Source: Eupeodes corollae (Eukaryota; Arthropoda; Insecta; Diptera; Syrphidae). From it: a stretch of DNA of 64,000 bases. The position numbers were made by a program, and so were the translations under genes. The DNA lies in contig NC_079147.1 in assembly GCF_945859685.1 (NCBI RefSeq), positions 178,729,174 to 178,793,173 on the forward strand, given 5' to 3'. Position 1 is the stretch's first letter, and each line of letters opens with the position of its first letter. The notes under the pieces are model-generated. The model did no database searches and had not been told where the DNA came from. It saw only the letters and a list, made by a program, of their open reading frames with translations. Shown here in pieces: positions 31,930 through 45,027 of this stretch.

Positions 31930-33960
31930 GTTTTCAGAGGTTTCACAATTTGGTAAGAAAGTTTTAGTCAGTTTAGACAATTTAAGACAATTTGCTCATT
32001 TCTCCCAAACCTCGCATCCATACAGAAGTATTGCTTGGAATATTACTTATTGGATTATCATTTTACTGTCGTTGCTAAGACAGGACTTTCTGTTTATAAA
32101 AGGATACAACATATTTATAGCAATGCTTACTTTTTCCAAAATTCTGGCAATATATTCTCTGAAAGTCAGGTTTTGATGTAAATAAATACCAAGATATTTT
32201 ACAGTTGGTTCCCATTTAACAATTTCACCACTTACGGTAAGTTGATTGCTTGGTGGGGAATAAGATTTTCTTTTTCTACTGAAAAAGATGGCTTGTAGTT
32301 TGTCAGCTTTATTTTCCATTTATTGTAATAATTAGTTATCAATTCTATCGCATTTTTTAAATTTGTCTCAATGTTAAGACTGAATTCATGCGATTAAAAG
32401 ATTCCTGTATCATCTAGTGTTTGCGAACGAATCAATGGACTGTATGTATAAATGTTTTATATTTATTCTTGATTAACTCGATTTTGAAATAATAAACAAA
32501 ATTAAAGAGGAACCAATCAATATGTTAAATATATGTATGTATGTTGTATTTGTTATAATTATGTGTTTTGTGATACAAGATATTACCAATGTCTGCACAG
32601 CTTGACGATCGAAATCCAAGAGATCGATTCTTGCATAAATTCTTGATTGCAAGGTGCAAGAATTTGACAACAAAAGAGAATGATAGATTAAAATTGAGTG
32701 AAACTAAATAACTGTGTAGCTGATAAGACGTTTGTGCATGAATTTTAACATTAGATTTAAGTAGGCAAAAAATTAACTGGACAATTTTAAATTTGTAGAA
32801 ATAACATAGTGTATGGTTTGAATGTTTGGTAAAATGTGTAAATGATATAACTTTTATGAATTTAGGTATGAATGATTTTAAAGAAAATTTCATGAATTCA
32901 ATGATTTGAATGATTGAAATAAAATAAATAATGTAAAATAGTTTGAATTGATGATAAATATATTGAATGTTGTTTAATCCTGAACATCTAGAAATATCTG
33001 AAGTATAAATATTGTACTATAACAGTTAAACGAACAGTTGCTGACGAAAACACTAAAGTAACGATGCGATAAAAAACTTTATATAATTTTTACAAGTAAC
33101 GAAGGAAACCTGAAATATACCTTCCTGTGCACAATTCCATCGTGCCAAACTGAGTCAAATGCCTTTTCGGTATCAAGAAGAATAAGCCCAGTCAATTTGC
33201 CAAGAGATCGATTTGTCTTAATCAGTTCACAGACTCTAAATAGCTGTTGAGTAGTACTGTGATGCGTTCTGAATCCAAATTGTTCATTTCGAAATATCTG
33301 AAGGTCATCAACGATGCGTAATATTCTACATTTCAAAATTTTTTCGAACACTTTGCTTATACTACTTATCAAACTTATTTGTCGATAGCTTTTTGGGAGT
33401 GTTATCGGCTTTCCAGGCTTAGGAATCGGTATTACCTCTGCATATTTCCAATTCAATGTAAAATATTGCGAGCCTTGCTTTTGGTAGTTTTTTAAGATAA
33501 ATGTTTTTTATGTTATCTAGTCCATCTGTTTTTTTTACTTTTAATTTTAAAACGATGTATTTAACATCCTCCCTGGATATATACTGATCCCTAGGGGTTT
33601 CATTCATTTGTGAGTGAACTGTGTCTGCTGTTTCACTTAATAGTATATATTTAGTAGGATGACATGAAATGAGAAAGACATGAAAATCAATGTCTTCTTT
33701 TGAAGATACTCTATTCAAATCAATTGAAATTGGCCGAAACTTGGACCTTATTTCTGATTTGAAACGACTCCAATTAGTATTTTTAGGGTCCAGAAAGTAT
33801 TGCTCTCTGGTTTTTACTGTTTGGTGAACCTCTCGACCCAGATGGAAAATAAGTTGGACTAAACGGAAACAATATGGAAAACGGATACAAACAAGACATA
33901 TTAGCAAGAATAATTCCCCACGAGTTTGCACTAATACATCACCAATCTCTATGTCTACAA
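31930..33960 (-). pseudogene. Jockey-like LINE, minus strand, interrupted
   Basis: From the 5' side: linker at 33931-33480; fingers and palm start at 33456-33079 (VIPIPKPGKP, SYRQISLISSISKVFEKI, NEQFGFRTHHSTTQQL, ILLDTEKAFDSVWHDGI); then, beyond about 600 bases of unrelated AT-rich sequence (about 32440-33065), the catalytic region (DDTGIF near 32405), and WEPTVKYLGIYLHQNLTFRE to about 31930. Frameshifts break it, and the segment with GVPQGS is lost. Motif style is Jockey-clade. Confidence 0.72.
32440..33065. other. Sequence replacing the LINE palm
   Basis: It interrupts the LINE between its palm motifs. Short open frames on the minus strand (32473-32673, 32525-32893) are not protein-like. 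I found no terminal repeats. Confidence 0.4.
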
Positions 33961-33989
33961 AAATTGTAGTTTTCGTTTCTAATAATTAA

Positions 33990-35600
33990 TTTCCTCAAAT
34001 CTCTTTTTTACAGAGGAATTTTTTCCTGGGAAGTACATGCTAAACATTTTTATTGCTGTATGATTCCTAAGCATTATTTCCAAATCAAAATTCTCAATTA
34101 ATCGAGTCCTAGTAACGGGCTAAAGAGAATGTTGAATTGACTTTCTTACTAAAATTGGTACACCTTATACCTTATGTTTATACTCAATAAAACCCAGAAC
34201 TCTATTGACTTTTTTAACTATAAAGCTTATATGCTCATTAAATGTTAGTTAAGGACGATTGTAACTTTTTTGCATGTAAAGTCGATAGTTTTACATTTGT
34301 CAACATTTAAAACAAGACGATTATTATTGCACCATTCCCTGAATAATATTAAGCCGTCTTGAAAAAGAAGACAGTCAGATGTAGAGAAAATTTTCTGTAA
34401 AATTTTAATGTCATCAGCATATATTTATTATTACAACAGAGGAGTTTTGTATGATCGAAACAAAGTCATTTATAAATAATACAAATAGAACAGGACCAAG
34501 GTGACTACCCTGGAGAACACCAGAATTCACAAGAAATGAACTTGAACACTCATTACGAAATTTTACGCTATAACTTCTATCTTTCAAATATGAAGAGATT
34601 TAGTTTATGAAATAGTCGTTAAAATCGTGCTGCGATAGTTTTAAAGTAATGTTTTATGACACAATTTGTAAAAGGCCTTTCTGAAATCAGTAAAGATAAT
34701 TGTCCAAGTTTTTCTAAAACATCTAAACAAAAGGTTGTGAAGGGAAACAGATTAGTAACAAGTGAACGCTTTTTAACTAAACCATGTTGGTTATCACTGA
34801 TAATTGAACTACAGTGAAAAGAAAGGACGTTTCATACGATTGACTCAAAGAGTTTAGGTATCACTGATAGTTTAGCAATATTTCGGTAGTTCATTATTTT
34901 GCTTTTACCTTTTTTGTGTACTGGTATTATGAAGGAGCTTTTCCAGATAAAAGGAAATAGCGAGTTACTTTAAGACGTGTTGAAAAGAATACATAATGAA
35001 TGGCCTAATTCCACAGCACATTTCTTTAAAATGGATGATGCTACACCTTCCGTCGGGACTAGGACTAAAACATTCGTCAAGTTGTATATACTATCAAAGA
35101 TAGTATCTTTTATTATAACGAAATTGATAGAACTTAAATGGGAGAAATTTGAAATAGTGGCAGATGTGTTAGGAAAACTTATAGTATTATTATCTACAAA
35201 AGCATCTTAAAGTAGTTTGCAAACATGTTCGCAAATATACTCGGCTCATTACTATTTGATGTCGAATGAGTCATTAAGTTAGGGTACCCACATGATTTCT
35301 TCTTACTTTTAACGAATTTGAAAAAACTATCACGATTATATTTAAGGTTTAATAAAATTTTCTGAATGCAGTCATCATATAGGATGTAAGAGTAGTCAGT
35401 GAAAAGTTGTTTTATTATAATGAACGTCCTATAATCATCATCAGTTTCTGTTTGATGGTTCTTTAGCCAAGCTTTGATCCTTTTGTTTTTTAAATTTTTA
35501 ACGTGAGAATCAAACCATGGTGGCACACTCAAATTATTTCGAGTCTTTTTTAAATGGAATCGTTTTGAAAAAACAGTCAATAAGAGTTAAATAAAAAATG
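33990..35600 (-). pseudogene. CR1/Jockey-like LINE, minus strand
   Basis: From the 5' side: linker at 35580-35194 (VPPWFDSHVKNLKNKR, DSFFKFVKSKKKSCGYP); palm at about 34560-34400 (NSGVLQGSH-LGPVLF, then the catalytic YADDIKIL at about 34400-34420); thumb with LNVDKCKTIDF near 34280-34310; decayed C-terminus to about 33990. The YADD is intact but frameshifts and stops break the gene. The endonuclease is missing. It lies just upstream of, and in the same orientation as, the LINE at 31930-33960. Confidence 0.7.
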
Positions 35601-38600
35601 TTACACATATCGTCAATTTTTCAGTTACAAACATCTATTAATTTCTCTTTAAAAAAAAAACAGTTTAATTAGTAAATATGAAAAATAAACCTGTTAATGA
35701 AAAATTCGGATTTCATTTAATGTAAATAATTTTGTAAAACAAAATTTGTTTCAGGCAAAGTAATTAATTTTCAAACAAGCATTCAATAACCCTGATATAA
35801 GATGATAGATTAAATCACTCCTGATTTGCACTTCCTCAACTTAAAAATGTATTTTCTTATTCATCAATAGTATTGGCGATCTTAACTGTGACCAAAAGCC
35901 ACCTAGATAGCATTATGCAATATCCAAACATTCAAAAATATTCTTTTTTTTCCACTTATAACCCATAATTGCTTGTCAGTACCCGTAGAAATGTTTGAAA
36001 GAATTTTAATATAAAATGATTTTTTAATCGAATTATGACACTTACACAGACATTACGATGATGTTTGACTCAAACTTGAACTAACTATCAAACTCAACTA
36101 TCATGAACGTTTTTTTTTGTTCTTCTGTTTCAAATGATTTCTCTTTTTTATTCATTTATAATTGTTGTTTGTTTCTTTTCATTTAATATCAAACTGTCCA
36201 TTTTAATCGTTTCTGACATCCACTCAGAGAACTGTCAAAACCCGTAAAATCTTCCACTTCATCTACACCAAAAATACATTTGAGAGAAAAGTTTTGTTTG
36301 AAGAAGAAAATGATAAAAAAAATTAAAAAAATGTTCAAATTAAAACTATCTTTCCATCTTATTGGAGGAGAGAGAGCTCAAACTAACTTTTCAATTGTAA
36401 TTTTTATATTTCGCTCTCTCTATCTTCCTCTCTCGCTTTTTCCTATAAAACTAAAGCTATTTTTTAACTAGATAGACTTTATTTTTCTTGTTTTTTTTCT
36501 TTGTTTCAACCCAAAAAAGAACATTTGGAGGAGATAAATATAAAGAGTTTGTTCTTTGTTTGTTCTTTGGAATGAAACGAATTTAGCTTAAATGGCGCCC
36601 GGGACTGGATGGCGAAATTAAAGGTAAGTTGTTTAAACTCATCTAAGTTGGAGGAACTAGAAATTTAATATAACGTTTAAGTTATACTAGATTCCATATT
36701 TAGGGTAGTGGCTGACAAGCACCATTAGCTCTAATAACCAAAGGTTATGCGACATTTCAGTTTCACCTTTTTTAAATTTTTAAAGGAAAACATGTATTTT
36801 TATCCTCCGAATATCGGAACCTGAGTGCCGAGTCTCAAGCCACTATCACATGCCTTGTATGTTACTTACTAAATTTCAAGGTCCTCTTTCTTCGCATGTT
36901 TAAGAATTAAATGGCGCCATAACATACCTAATGTAACGGTATTTGCATGAAGACCAGCCCTGAACAGCGCATCAGATAGCAACTCTTCTACAAATTCACA
37001 ATAATTTGTAATTTCATTTAAGTTTATCCCATCAACAATGATGGTTCTTTTTTAACTTGAACTCCTGCACAACTTAACCGCATCGTTTCGCGGAATGAAA
37101 CAAAAACCAAAAACAAAACAAAAAAGGGACTCTCTCAAACCCCAAAAACCAAAGTGAGGAACTTTTATTATCCTGATAAATAAATTTCAATAATTCCTTT
37201 GCTACTTTTCTTCTGCCATTCTGTTTTACTGCTTGACTGTTTTACTGGATGCTGGATGTTGGATTGTAAGGGTTTATTTTGTTCTGCGGTGAAAAACAAA
37301 AATTAAAAAACAAAAAAAACTTTCTGCATTACTTTGTTTATACTCATTGTATTTATATATTATTTTTTTTTTTGGATTTTTGTTTCAGAATTTTGTTTTG
37401 CTCTTCTTAAAAGCAGAGCAAAGCCAAAAAAAAACTTTCACAATTTGTGTGCAAAGTTTTTGGAAGATTTTAGCGCTCACACCGCACCGAAAAAGGTAAA
37501 GAGCGAGCGATCTTTGACATCAAAGCTAATTTACACTGGGCCATAACCATAAATTATTATGCCGCACCCTTAGATACAAACACATACGAGTACACTTACC
37601 TAGATTTAAAGAGGTTTTCATTAAATCACACAAAATTTTCCTCTCTGCTTCCTCAACTGACATAGATATTAAGTTTTATATAGGATATGCATTTGTAGTA
37701 TTCGAAACCAAGGTGAATTGCTTACCTTTGCAATATTGGAATTCTCGCCGTGCTGTCATAAATATTATTTAAGATAACCGACCGAAACTCTGTTCGGTAT
37801 AGTATTCACATGAACACAAAAATATTTCCCCCACACACACTCGCATTTTCCCAATAATATATCCTTTGCCAAAGGACGAACGAACGAACCAAGCAGGCAG
37901 CCAGACAGACAGACAGATATAGACAAACGAACGGATGCAGACTCTTAATCAAAATTTAATAATATCCTTCTGGAGTGCACGAGGTAAATCATATTTTCTG
38001 CTCTTATACAATCACATATAAACGTAGATATAGATACTTATTCGCTTCCAATCATTGACAAGCAATAATTCCTAATAATGTAATAATTACAAAAGGACCT
38101 CTTGGCCATCAGGACTGAGTTATTGTCGTCTGTCCTAGTTTTAAGCCTTCTTCGTCCTTCTATAATACCTAATACCTTGCACTTATCATTTTTGAGAGGA
38201 TAAATGTAGCTTCTCTGTATACTTCTATGATGCTGAATCATAGACATACACACACACACCTACACATCTATGCAATGTTTTATACGTATACAGTTCATAT
38301 GTTGGAGCATTCATCTTCAAAATGTCCTTTTTCCAGGGGACTTTGTCACTATCTATGGCGTTGCATACATTTTTGTTTGGTTGATGATGCTTCTATTCTT
38401 TGGTTCCATTTGATTGCACACACATTGAATGCTCTTCTCATGGCATGAATGTTTTAAGTTTTATAATATAATTTAGGAATTAGGGCAATAGTATGGAAAT
38501 TAATGTTATATACAGTTACAGAGTAAATTTCAGGATATTTACAACAGGACTAACTTTGGTCCAAATTAAGTTAAAACTTTAAACTTCTAACACCTGCTTT

Positions 38601-38629
38601 GCGGGCTCTTAATAGTTTTGTCAATCTTA
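35601..38629. other. Repeat-poor non-coding DNA
   Basis: No gene is recognised. It has microsatellite-like runs: GAACGAACGAAC then CAGACAGACAGACAG near 37875-37917, and an AC run near 38248-38262. A TGGCGCCCGGGAC stretch near 36594 resembles a retroelement primer-binding site, but no LTR or gag-pol frame accompanies it. Confidence 0.5.
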
Positions 38630-40080
38630 AGATGGATTGACTAACAGACTGACTAGCTGATTGATCTAACAGACTGGCAGACTTACTGACTGACTTACTG
38701 ACTTACTAACTTACATCCTACCTGAATTACTGACTCACTAACAGAATCACTGACTAACAACAACAACTGACTAACCGACTGATAGATTAACTGACTCCCA
38801 TACTGGCCGACTGACTGATTAACTGACTGAATAACTGACTTATTGACTGACTGATTGATTGACTGATTGACTGATTTACTGACTGAATAACAGACTGACT
38901 AACGAACAAATCAATTAACTTACTGACTAACCGACTGAATAACTGACTTACTGACTGATTGACTAATTGACTGATTTATTGAATGAATAACAGACTGACT
39001 GAATGGCTGACTAATTGACTAATTAACTTACTTAATAACAGACTAGCTGACTGACAATCTAACTGACTGACAGAACTATAAGGGACTTAGCAACAAGCTG
39101 AATGGTGAACTAAAGCTCTGACTAATTCATTGACTTACCGACTGGCTAACTGTTTTACTACCAGACTGACTGACTGAATGACTAATTGACTGATTTACTG
39201 ATTTACTGAATGAATAACAGGTTGACAGACTAACTGATTGATTGACTGATAAACTGACTAATTAACTAATTGACTGCCTAACCAACTGACTAACTGACTG
39301 ATTAACTGACTAAAAGATTACTAACCGATTTACCAACTGACTCATTAATTGACTGGTTAAACGACTACCCATTGACTGACTTACATACAAAATTTCTAGA
39401 TATTTAACCGATTTGCGGACTAAATAAATGACTTACTGACTGACTAACTGACTAACACAACTATAAATAACTTACATCTTACCTGGATTACTGACTGACA
39501 AGTTTACTGACTAACCGGCTGAAAGATTAACTGACTTCCATAGGTACTAGCCGACTGACTGACCAACCGATTGAATAACTGACTTTCTAACAGACTGACT
39601 GAGTAACTGATTGACTAATTGACTGATTTACTGACTGAATAACAGACGGACTGATGAACTGATCATTTGACTTACTAACAGACTGACTGAGTGACTGACT
39701 AATTGACTAATTAACTTGCTTAATAACATACTGACTGACTGATAGTCTAACTGACTGACAGAACTATAACTCAATTACCTACAGGCTGAATGATGAACTA
39801 AAGCTCTGACTAATTCACTGACTAACTGATTAACTAACAGACTGATGGACTGGATGACTAATTGACTGATTTACTAAATGAATGACAGGTTGACAGACTA
39901 ACTGATTGATTGACAGATAAACTGACTGTCAAGTCATTGAATGACATGCTAATTGACTGACAGACTAGCTGGCTAAACAGTATAATTGACTGACAAATTA
40001 ACAGATTGACTGCCTAACCAACTGACTGATTGCCTGACTAACAGACTGACTGAATAACTGGACTTCTGGACTATTAACAC
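38630..40080. repeat. Degenerate (ACTG)n array with higher-order units
   Basis: About 1.45 kb of variants of ACTGACTAACTGACTGATTG. Non-canonical landmarks recur in the same order: CTTACATC-TACCTG near 38711 and 39471; CAGAACTATAA near 39071 and 39759; GAACTAAAGCTCTGACTAAT near 39107 and 39797; and an AGGTTGACAGACTAACTGAT stretch near 39219 and 39887. This shows a duplicated higher-order unit of about 0.69-0.76 kb. Confidence 0.85.
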
Positions 40081-40499
40081 CAAGGACAATATATTACTAT
40101 TATGCAACATGAAATGAATGTAATCATCATCCAGCATTTATTGACTTTGATTTAAATGTATTTATCGACAGAAAGCGGAGAGTATTTGAGTAAATCAATA
40201 GAAATGAATGCGAGTGCAATGATAATAATATTGTGGTATTTTATATTTCTTCCCTTTTAAATGAAATAATAAAGTTATGTCGAAGTATAACAAATATTCA
40301 TTATTATGAATTTAATTAGAGTAAATTTTTAAGGAAATACTTTATTTTGTTGACTTAATTAAACTTAATTTAACCTAGAATGTTCTTTTATAAAAGTGTT
40401 AGAGTTAGATACATAAACTTTATTGTGTACAAAATGTAATATACTTGAAGATATTTTAGAATTTAAACTGGAAAAGTTTTTAAATTGAAAAAGATAAAA

Positions 40500-43325
40500 A
40501 CCCAAGTTAATCAAGTTAAACTTACTCCACACAAAATGGCTGATGACATATCGGCTTTAAGTGCTGAAGAACTCAATGAACTAAATGAATATTTGAAAAC
40601 CTTGTATGTGAATTTTTACGTAATGACTTTAAAGACTTCGGTTATTGAAAAATTTTGCTGATGTGGTTGAACTTGCTGATAATACTATAATTCCTGTGGA
40701 AGCTGTAGTTGCTGATCTTGCCGTTGAAGCTGTTATTGCTGATAAAATTAATTCTCCATTTCTAATTGAACTTCATCGCTCTAAAGTTCATCGGATTGTG
40801 GTTGATACAAAATTCTCTTTCTACTATCAAAACGTTGGTGGCATGCGCACCAAATCGGACAATTTTTGACTCGCTTCTTCTGATTGCTCTTACGATTTGA
40901 TATTTTTACTGAGACTTGATGGAATTCTAACGACCGAATTTTTTAACGCTCAATTCAATGTGTTTCGTAAGAATCGGCATTTGGCAGGCACAAATATCGT
41001 TGGTGGTGCTTGATGATGGCTATTCGTTCTGGTTACCTTGGCCAAGAAATTTTGCTGGAACATTCTTCGGATGAACAGATGTGTATTCGAGTTGACCTTC
41101 CTATAGTAATCACTTTGTTAACAGGTTTTTAAGTATTTATATATTTTTATCTTATATTGCACCTAGATAGACAGATATAATTTACACCTTGCATTTTTTA
41201 AACATATTTAAAATTTTAGAAAAAATTAAAGATAAAGAATAAACTAGGTTTATTCTCCAGAAGAGAAATGTCTGGTTCCTCTTAAATTAAGCAATACGAT
41301 TGATTCAATTTTTTTTGGATTCTATTATGTGTTAGTGCAAACCAATAACGTTAAAAATTCAATTGGAAGAACGCTCGACTTAATTTTTGTAGATCATATA
41401 GTTAATGCAGAGCTCTGCGAAGTTGATATTCATATATTAGAAAATAGTATTCACCATAAAGGTCTTAAATAAAATTAACACTGCATTAGTCAACTATGTG
41501 CCGATAAAAAAGACAAAGAGAAACAATAAACCGATTTGGTTCAATAGGCGCCTACTTAACTTAAAGAATGCTATGAATACAAAATATAAGAAGAGTAAAT
41601 CCAATCCATCTTAATTCTTAAAAAAAAATTCTTATATAAAAAGTATCTTCTCTCTGTTGAGTCAAATATAAGATCCAACCCCAAAGCATTCTGGTTGTTC
41701 CTTACTAGTAAAATAAAAACTATAGGTTATCCAAAAAAGTATGTTTTATGAAGGAGCTGTAGCAAAAAGTGAGGATGATATTTGTGATATGTTCAGTTCT
41801 TTCTTTCAATCAGGGCTGAATTGTTGAGTTTGGACTCAAACTTTGCTTGTAGTCCTGAGAACATTCCACCTATATTTTTCAAAAATTGTTCTGAGTTTAT
41901 GGCAATAGCACTTACTTCAATCTTCAACTTATCTTTACAAACTGGGGAATTTCTGGATTCATGGAAAGTATCCTTATTAACCCCTGATTTGAATAATCAG
42001 GTTCAAGACAAAACATTTCTAATTATCGTCCTGTATCTAAATTGCCATTGATCCGTAAAGCTCAAAGAAATTGTAAAAAAAAGAATTTATAATGAAGTAA
42101 AGAACTACATTTGCGAACCCTACCATGAGTTTTTTACCAGTCGATCTACCACTACCAATTTGACTTTATTTTCTAATTTCTTAAGAACTGAATTAGAGGA
42201 TGTTTAATGGGGTTTCACTCTTCTTTGCTCATATGGTGTCCAGTTATTTGACTCGACGAAGGCAATTTGTACGTATTGGGAACAAAATGCCAAAGGTTAT
42301 TTTTAACCGATCTGGAGTTCCTCAGGGAAGTCATTTGGGACCGATACTTTTTCTGCTTTTTTTTTAAATGATTTGCTTTTGTATATTATGAATTCAAAAT
42401 GTCTGCTTTATTCTGATGAGCTCAAGATTTTTTAAGTCTTTAAAAAGTATAGAGGACTGCAGTCTTCTTCAAGAGGATCTTAATAATGTTGTTAATTGGT
42501 GTGCTATTAAAAGATTGCACTTTAATATTTCTAAATGTAATGTTCTCTCGTTTTTCATGCTTCGTCATCCTTTTGAATTTAATATTTTATCTAAAACTCA
42601 GATCTAGTTAGAGTCAATTTTAAAATGGAATAAGGCGTAATTTTTTATCAGAAAGTAAGCTTTACCGCATTATGATTATTTAATCTCAAAAAGCCAATGC
42701 CATGTTGGGATCCCTAAGAAGAAACTCTCAAGATTTGTTCGATCCTCACGCTTTGAAATCTATGTATACATCGTTAGTAAGATCTGTTTTGAAGTATTGT
42801 TCTGTTATATGTGATCCATATTATGTTTGTCATATTAATAGAATTGAACACATTTAGAAAAGATTTACACGTTATGCTATCGGAATTGGATTGGGATTTT
42901 GCTCCTTCTTATAAAGATCTTCTCTGGCTAATGAGTCTTCAATCTAGAGGAAAATATTTATTAATAATGTTTGCTAGAGATGTTCTTATAGAAAATATTG
43001 TATGTCTTCCTATTCTTTGTCTTTTTAATATTTATGCACCTGAAAGATCTACAAGATCTAGGATTTTGTTACATTGAGTATTTTAGAACAACCTATGCCC
43101 GTAATGATACTAAAGTCAAATCTTTTACTGCGTTCAACTCCACTTCCAAAGTAATCGACTTTAGTCAAGTGAGATCATATGTTGGTGCTTTGCACCTTGG
43201 AAACTAATTTTAATTTAAGTTTTACACATTATTACATTATATAATTTATTTTATCATTATTATAATATTTATTATTAATGTTAGTCTGATAGATGTAAGT
43301 CGACAGTTGAAATAAATAAATACAC
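40500..43325 (+). pseudogene. CR1/Jockey-like LINE, long but decayed
   Basis: In order: endonuclease start (FYYQNVGGMRTKSDNF at about 40818-40868), endonuclease end (SIGRTLDLIFVDHIV near 41360-41400), linker (NKPIWFNRRLLNLKNAMNTK near 41530-41580), fingers (SPENIPPIFFKNCSE, LQTGEFLDSWKVSLL at 41850-41980), palm (GNLYFL lost; FLNDLLLYIMNSKCLLYSD at 42360-42416), thumb (HFNISKCNVLSF), C-terminal LRRNSQDLFDPHALKSMYTS near 42710-42770, and an AAATAAATAAATA end. The catalytic YADD reads YSDE. Upstream MADDISALSAEELNELNEYL (from 40537) may be an ORF1 remnant. Many frameshifts. Confidence 0.72.
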
Positions 43326-43917
43326 TTCAATCTTAATTGAAGTAACCTTCTGAAAATTGAAAAGAAACTAAATTTCAAGCTAGAAGACAGTTTACGTCTT
43401 TTTTATTAGTATTTATTTGTCAATTTTGACGACATTATAAGTACTTTAGAAAATTGGAGTACAAACATAATTGCTAAGATTTTAAATGTCAGTTTTAGGG
43501 GCATATTTAGAAACATTTTGAAACTATATACTAAAAAGTTAGCTGACCAAAGGGCTATGTGACCAGTTGAACGAAACACTTGGAATCGCATGTTTCATTT
43601 CACATGTTATATAGACATGGACATTAAAATAGCCACAAAGACAGTTGCTAAAAGTTAGACTTTCTTATGCAAAATAATATGGGTTTTATATATTTTTTTG
43701 CTTGGTGATTGTTTGGAGATGAACCGTTTTAAGGTAAGACTGTGTTTTTGGTGGACATTAAAATAGAAACACATTGGAACACAGACCTTAATATTTGGTT
43801 AGTACCAAAAATATTAGTTTTTTTTTATAAAACAATAACTTAAGTTAAGTAAGTGTATTCAAATTATTTTAGTAATATTACAATTAATCGAGTAATTATA
43901 AGAAAAACATTCCCTAA

Positions 43918-44103
43918 AAAGAAAACTATAATTTTAGTTCTACTAAGTGAAGGAAAATCTTTAAGGGAAATAGTTAGAATAATGAACAGATCTCTTAAGT
44001 TGATTGCAAAAGCAATTTGACCGCTGAGAGCCAAGAAGCAGAGAGGAAAAATAGCGAAAAGATCCAAAAACGATTTACGAGAGTTGTAGTGAAAAGACTT
44101 CAA
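43918..44103 (+). pseudogene. Tc1 transposase, N-terminal part
   Basis: ILVLLSEGKSLREIVRIMNR is the first helix-turn-helix of a Tc1 DNA-binding domain, followed by decayed AKKQRGKIAKRSKNDLREL. Stops break it, and the nested LINE begins at 44104. Confidence 0.65.
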
Positions 44104-44409
44104 TAGGACGTATATCTTCCTACCTATGAAACGAGGTGTAAACTACTTAGTATTTTGCCTCTTAACATTCGTAGAAAGTTCAAGGAGGCTATATTTATTC
44201 ATGACATAGTAGCCGATCATATTGACTGTTCTCAAATTTTAGTTCCAATTTGGATTAATGTTCCTGCGAGATTGCTTCGAAACCAACCGTTTTTTAATTT
44301 TCTATATCATAGAACTGTGTATGCTTCCAATGAACCAATATCCAGGTGTTAAAGAGAAACAAATACTATTTGGAACATGATTGATTTCAATGTTAGTAGA
44401 TATTTATTT

Positions 44410-45027
44410 GGGTCTACCACGATATCTAGAAATTAATTATCTAAAAAAGTAAAAATCTCGAATATGAAAATCTCGAAAACAAAAATCTAGAATGGAAAAA
44501 ATCTCGAAAACAAAAATCTAGAAAATAAAATTTCAAAATGCCAAAATCTAGAAAAAAAAAATCTCGAATGCAAAAATCCAGAATGCATGTTTGAATTTTT
44601 GAGGCAATGTTTAAAATTCGCGCGAAAAACATTGCCTCAAAAATTCAAACATACATTCTGTATAACTTACTTCTCCTTAACAAACTTAAAGTTGACAAGT
44701 AAAGTTTGTTATCAATCATACAATTGCACATTGCTACACATGCACCTTTCATATTGTTTGCGAACAAATTTTTTCTTGCTCAGAAAATAAAATATTGGGT
44801 AAACTGATGTATTTGTGTTTTATTGACTTTTAACTATTAAAAATACAAACAAAAAAATCTCGAAATTATATTTTTTTTCGAGATTTTTTTCTAGATAGAG
44901 TCTTTCGAGATTTTTGTTAATTCTGGATTTTTGTGAATTCAAGATTTTTGCGTTCTAGATATTTTTTTTTATTTTCGAGATTTTCGGCATTCGAGATTTT
45001 TGGCATTCTAGATTTCGTCATGATCCC
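44410..45027. mobile_element. Foldback-like element with tandem-repeat arms
   Basis: An exact 9-bp duplication TATTTATTT flanks it (44401-44409, 45028-45036). The ends are imperfect inverted repeats (GGGTCTACCACGATATCTAGA against, inverted, GGATCATGACGAAATCTAGA). Each arm (about 44447-44585 and 44866-45016) is a tandem array of about nine 14-17-base units around AAAATCTCGAA or AAAATCTAGAA, in opposite orientation. A perfect 26-bp hairpin lies next to the left arm. No coding frame. Tandem-repeat arms and a 9-bp duplication are hallmarks of Drosophila Foldback and of Mutator-type elements; the relation is inferred. Confidence 0.72.
44587..44652. repeat. Perfect 26-bp hairpin
   Basis: Left arm 44587-44612 starts ATGTTTGAATTTTTGAGGCA; right arm 44627-44652 is its exact reverse complement. 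The 14-base loop contains TTCGCGCGAA, itself a palindrome. Confidence 0.9.

Noticed and set aside
36590..36625. TGGCGCCCGGGAC resembling a retroviral or LTR-element primer-binding site
   Set aside because: No LTR pair, polypurine tract or gag-pol sequence is visible nearby, and GGCGCC recurs without context at 29775, 29982 and 36908.
38630..40080. CRISPR-like array
   Set aside because: The repeat unit is a degenerate tetramer with no distinct spacers, and the window is eukaryotic.
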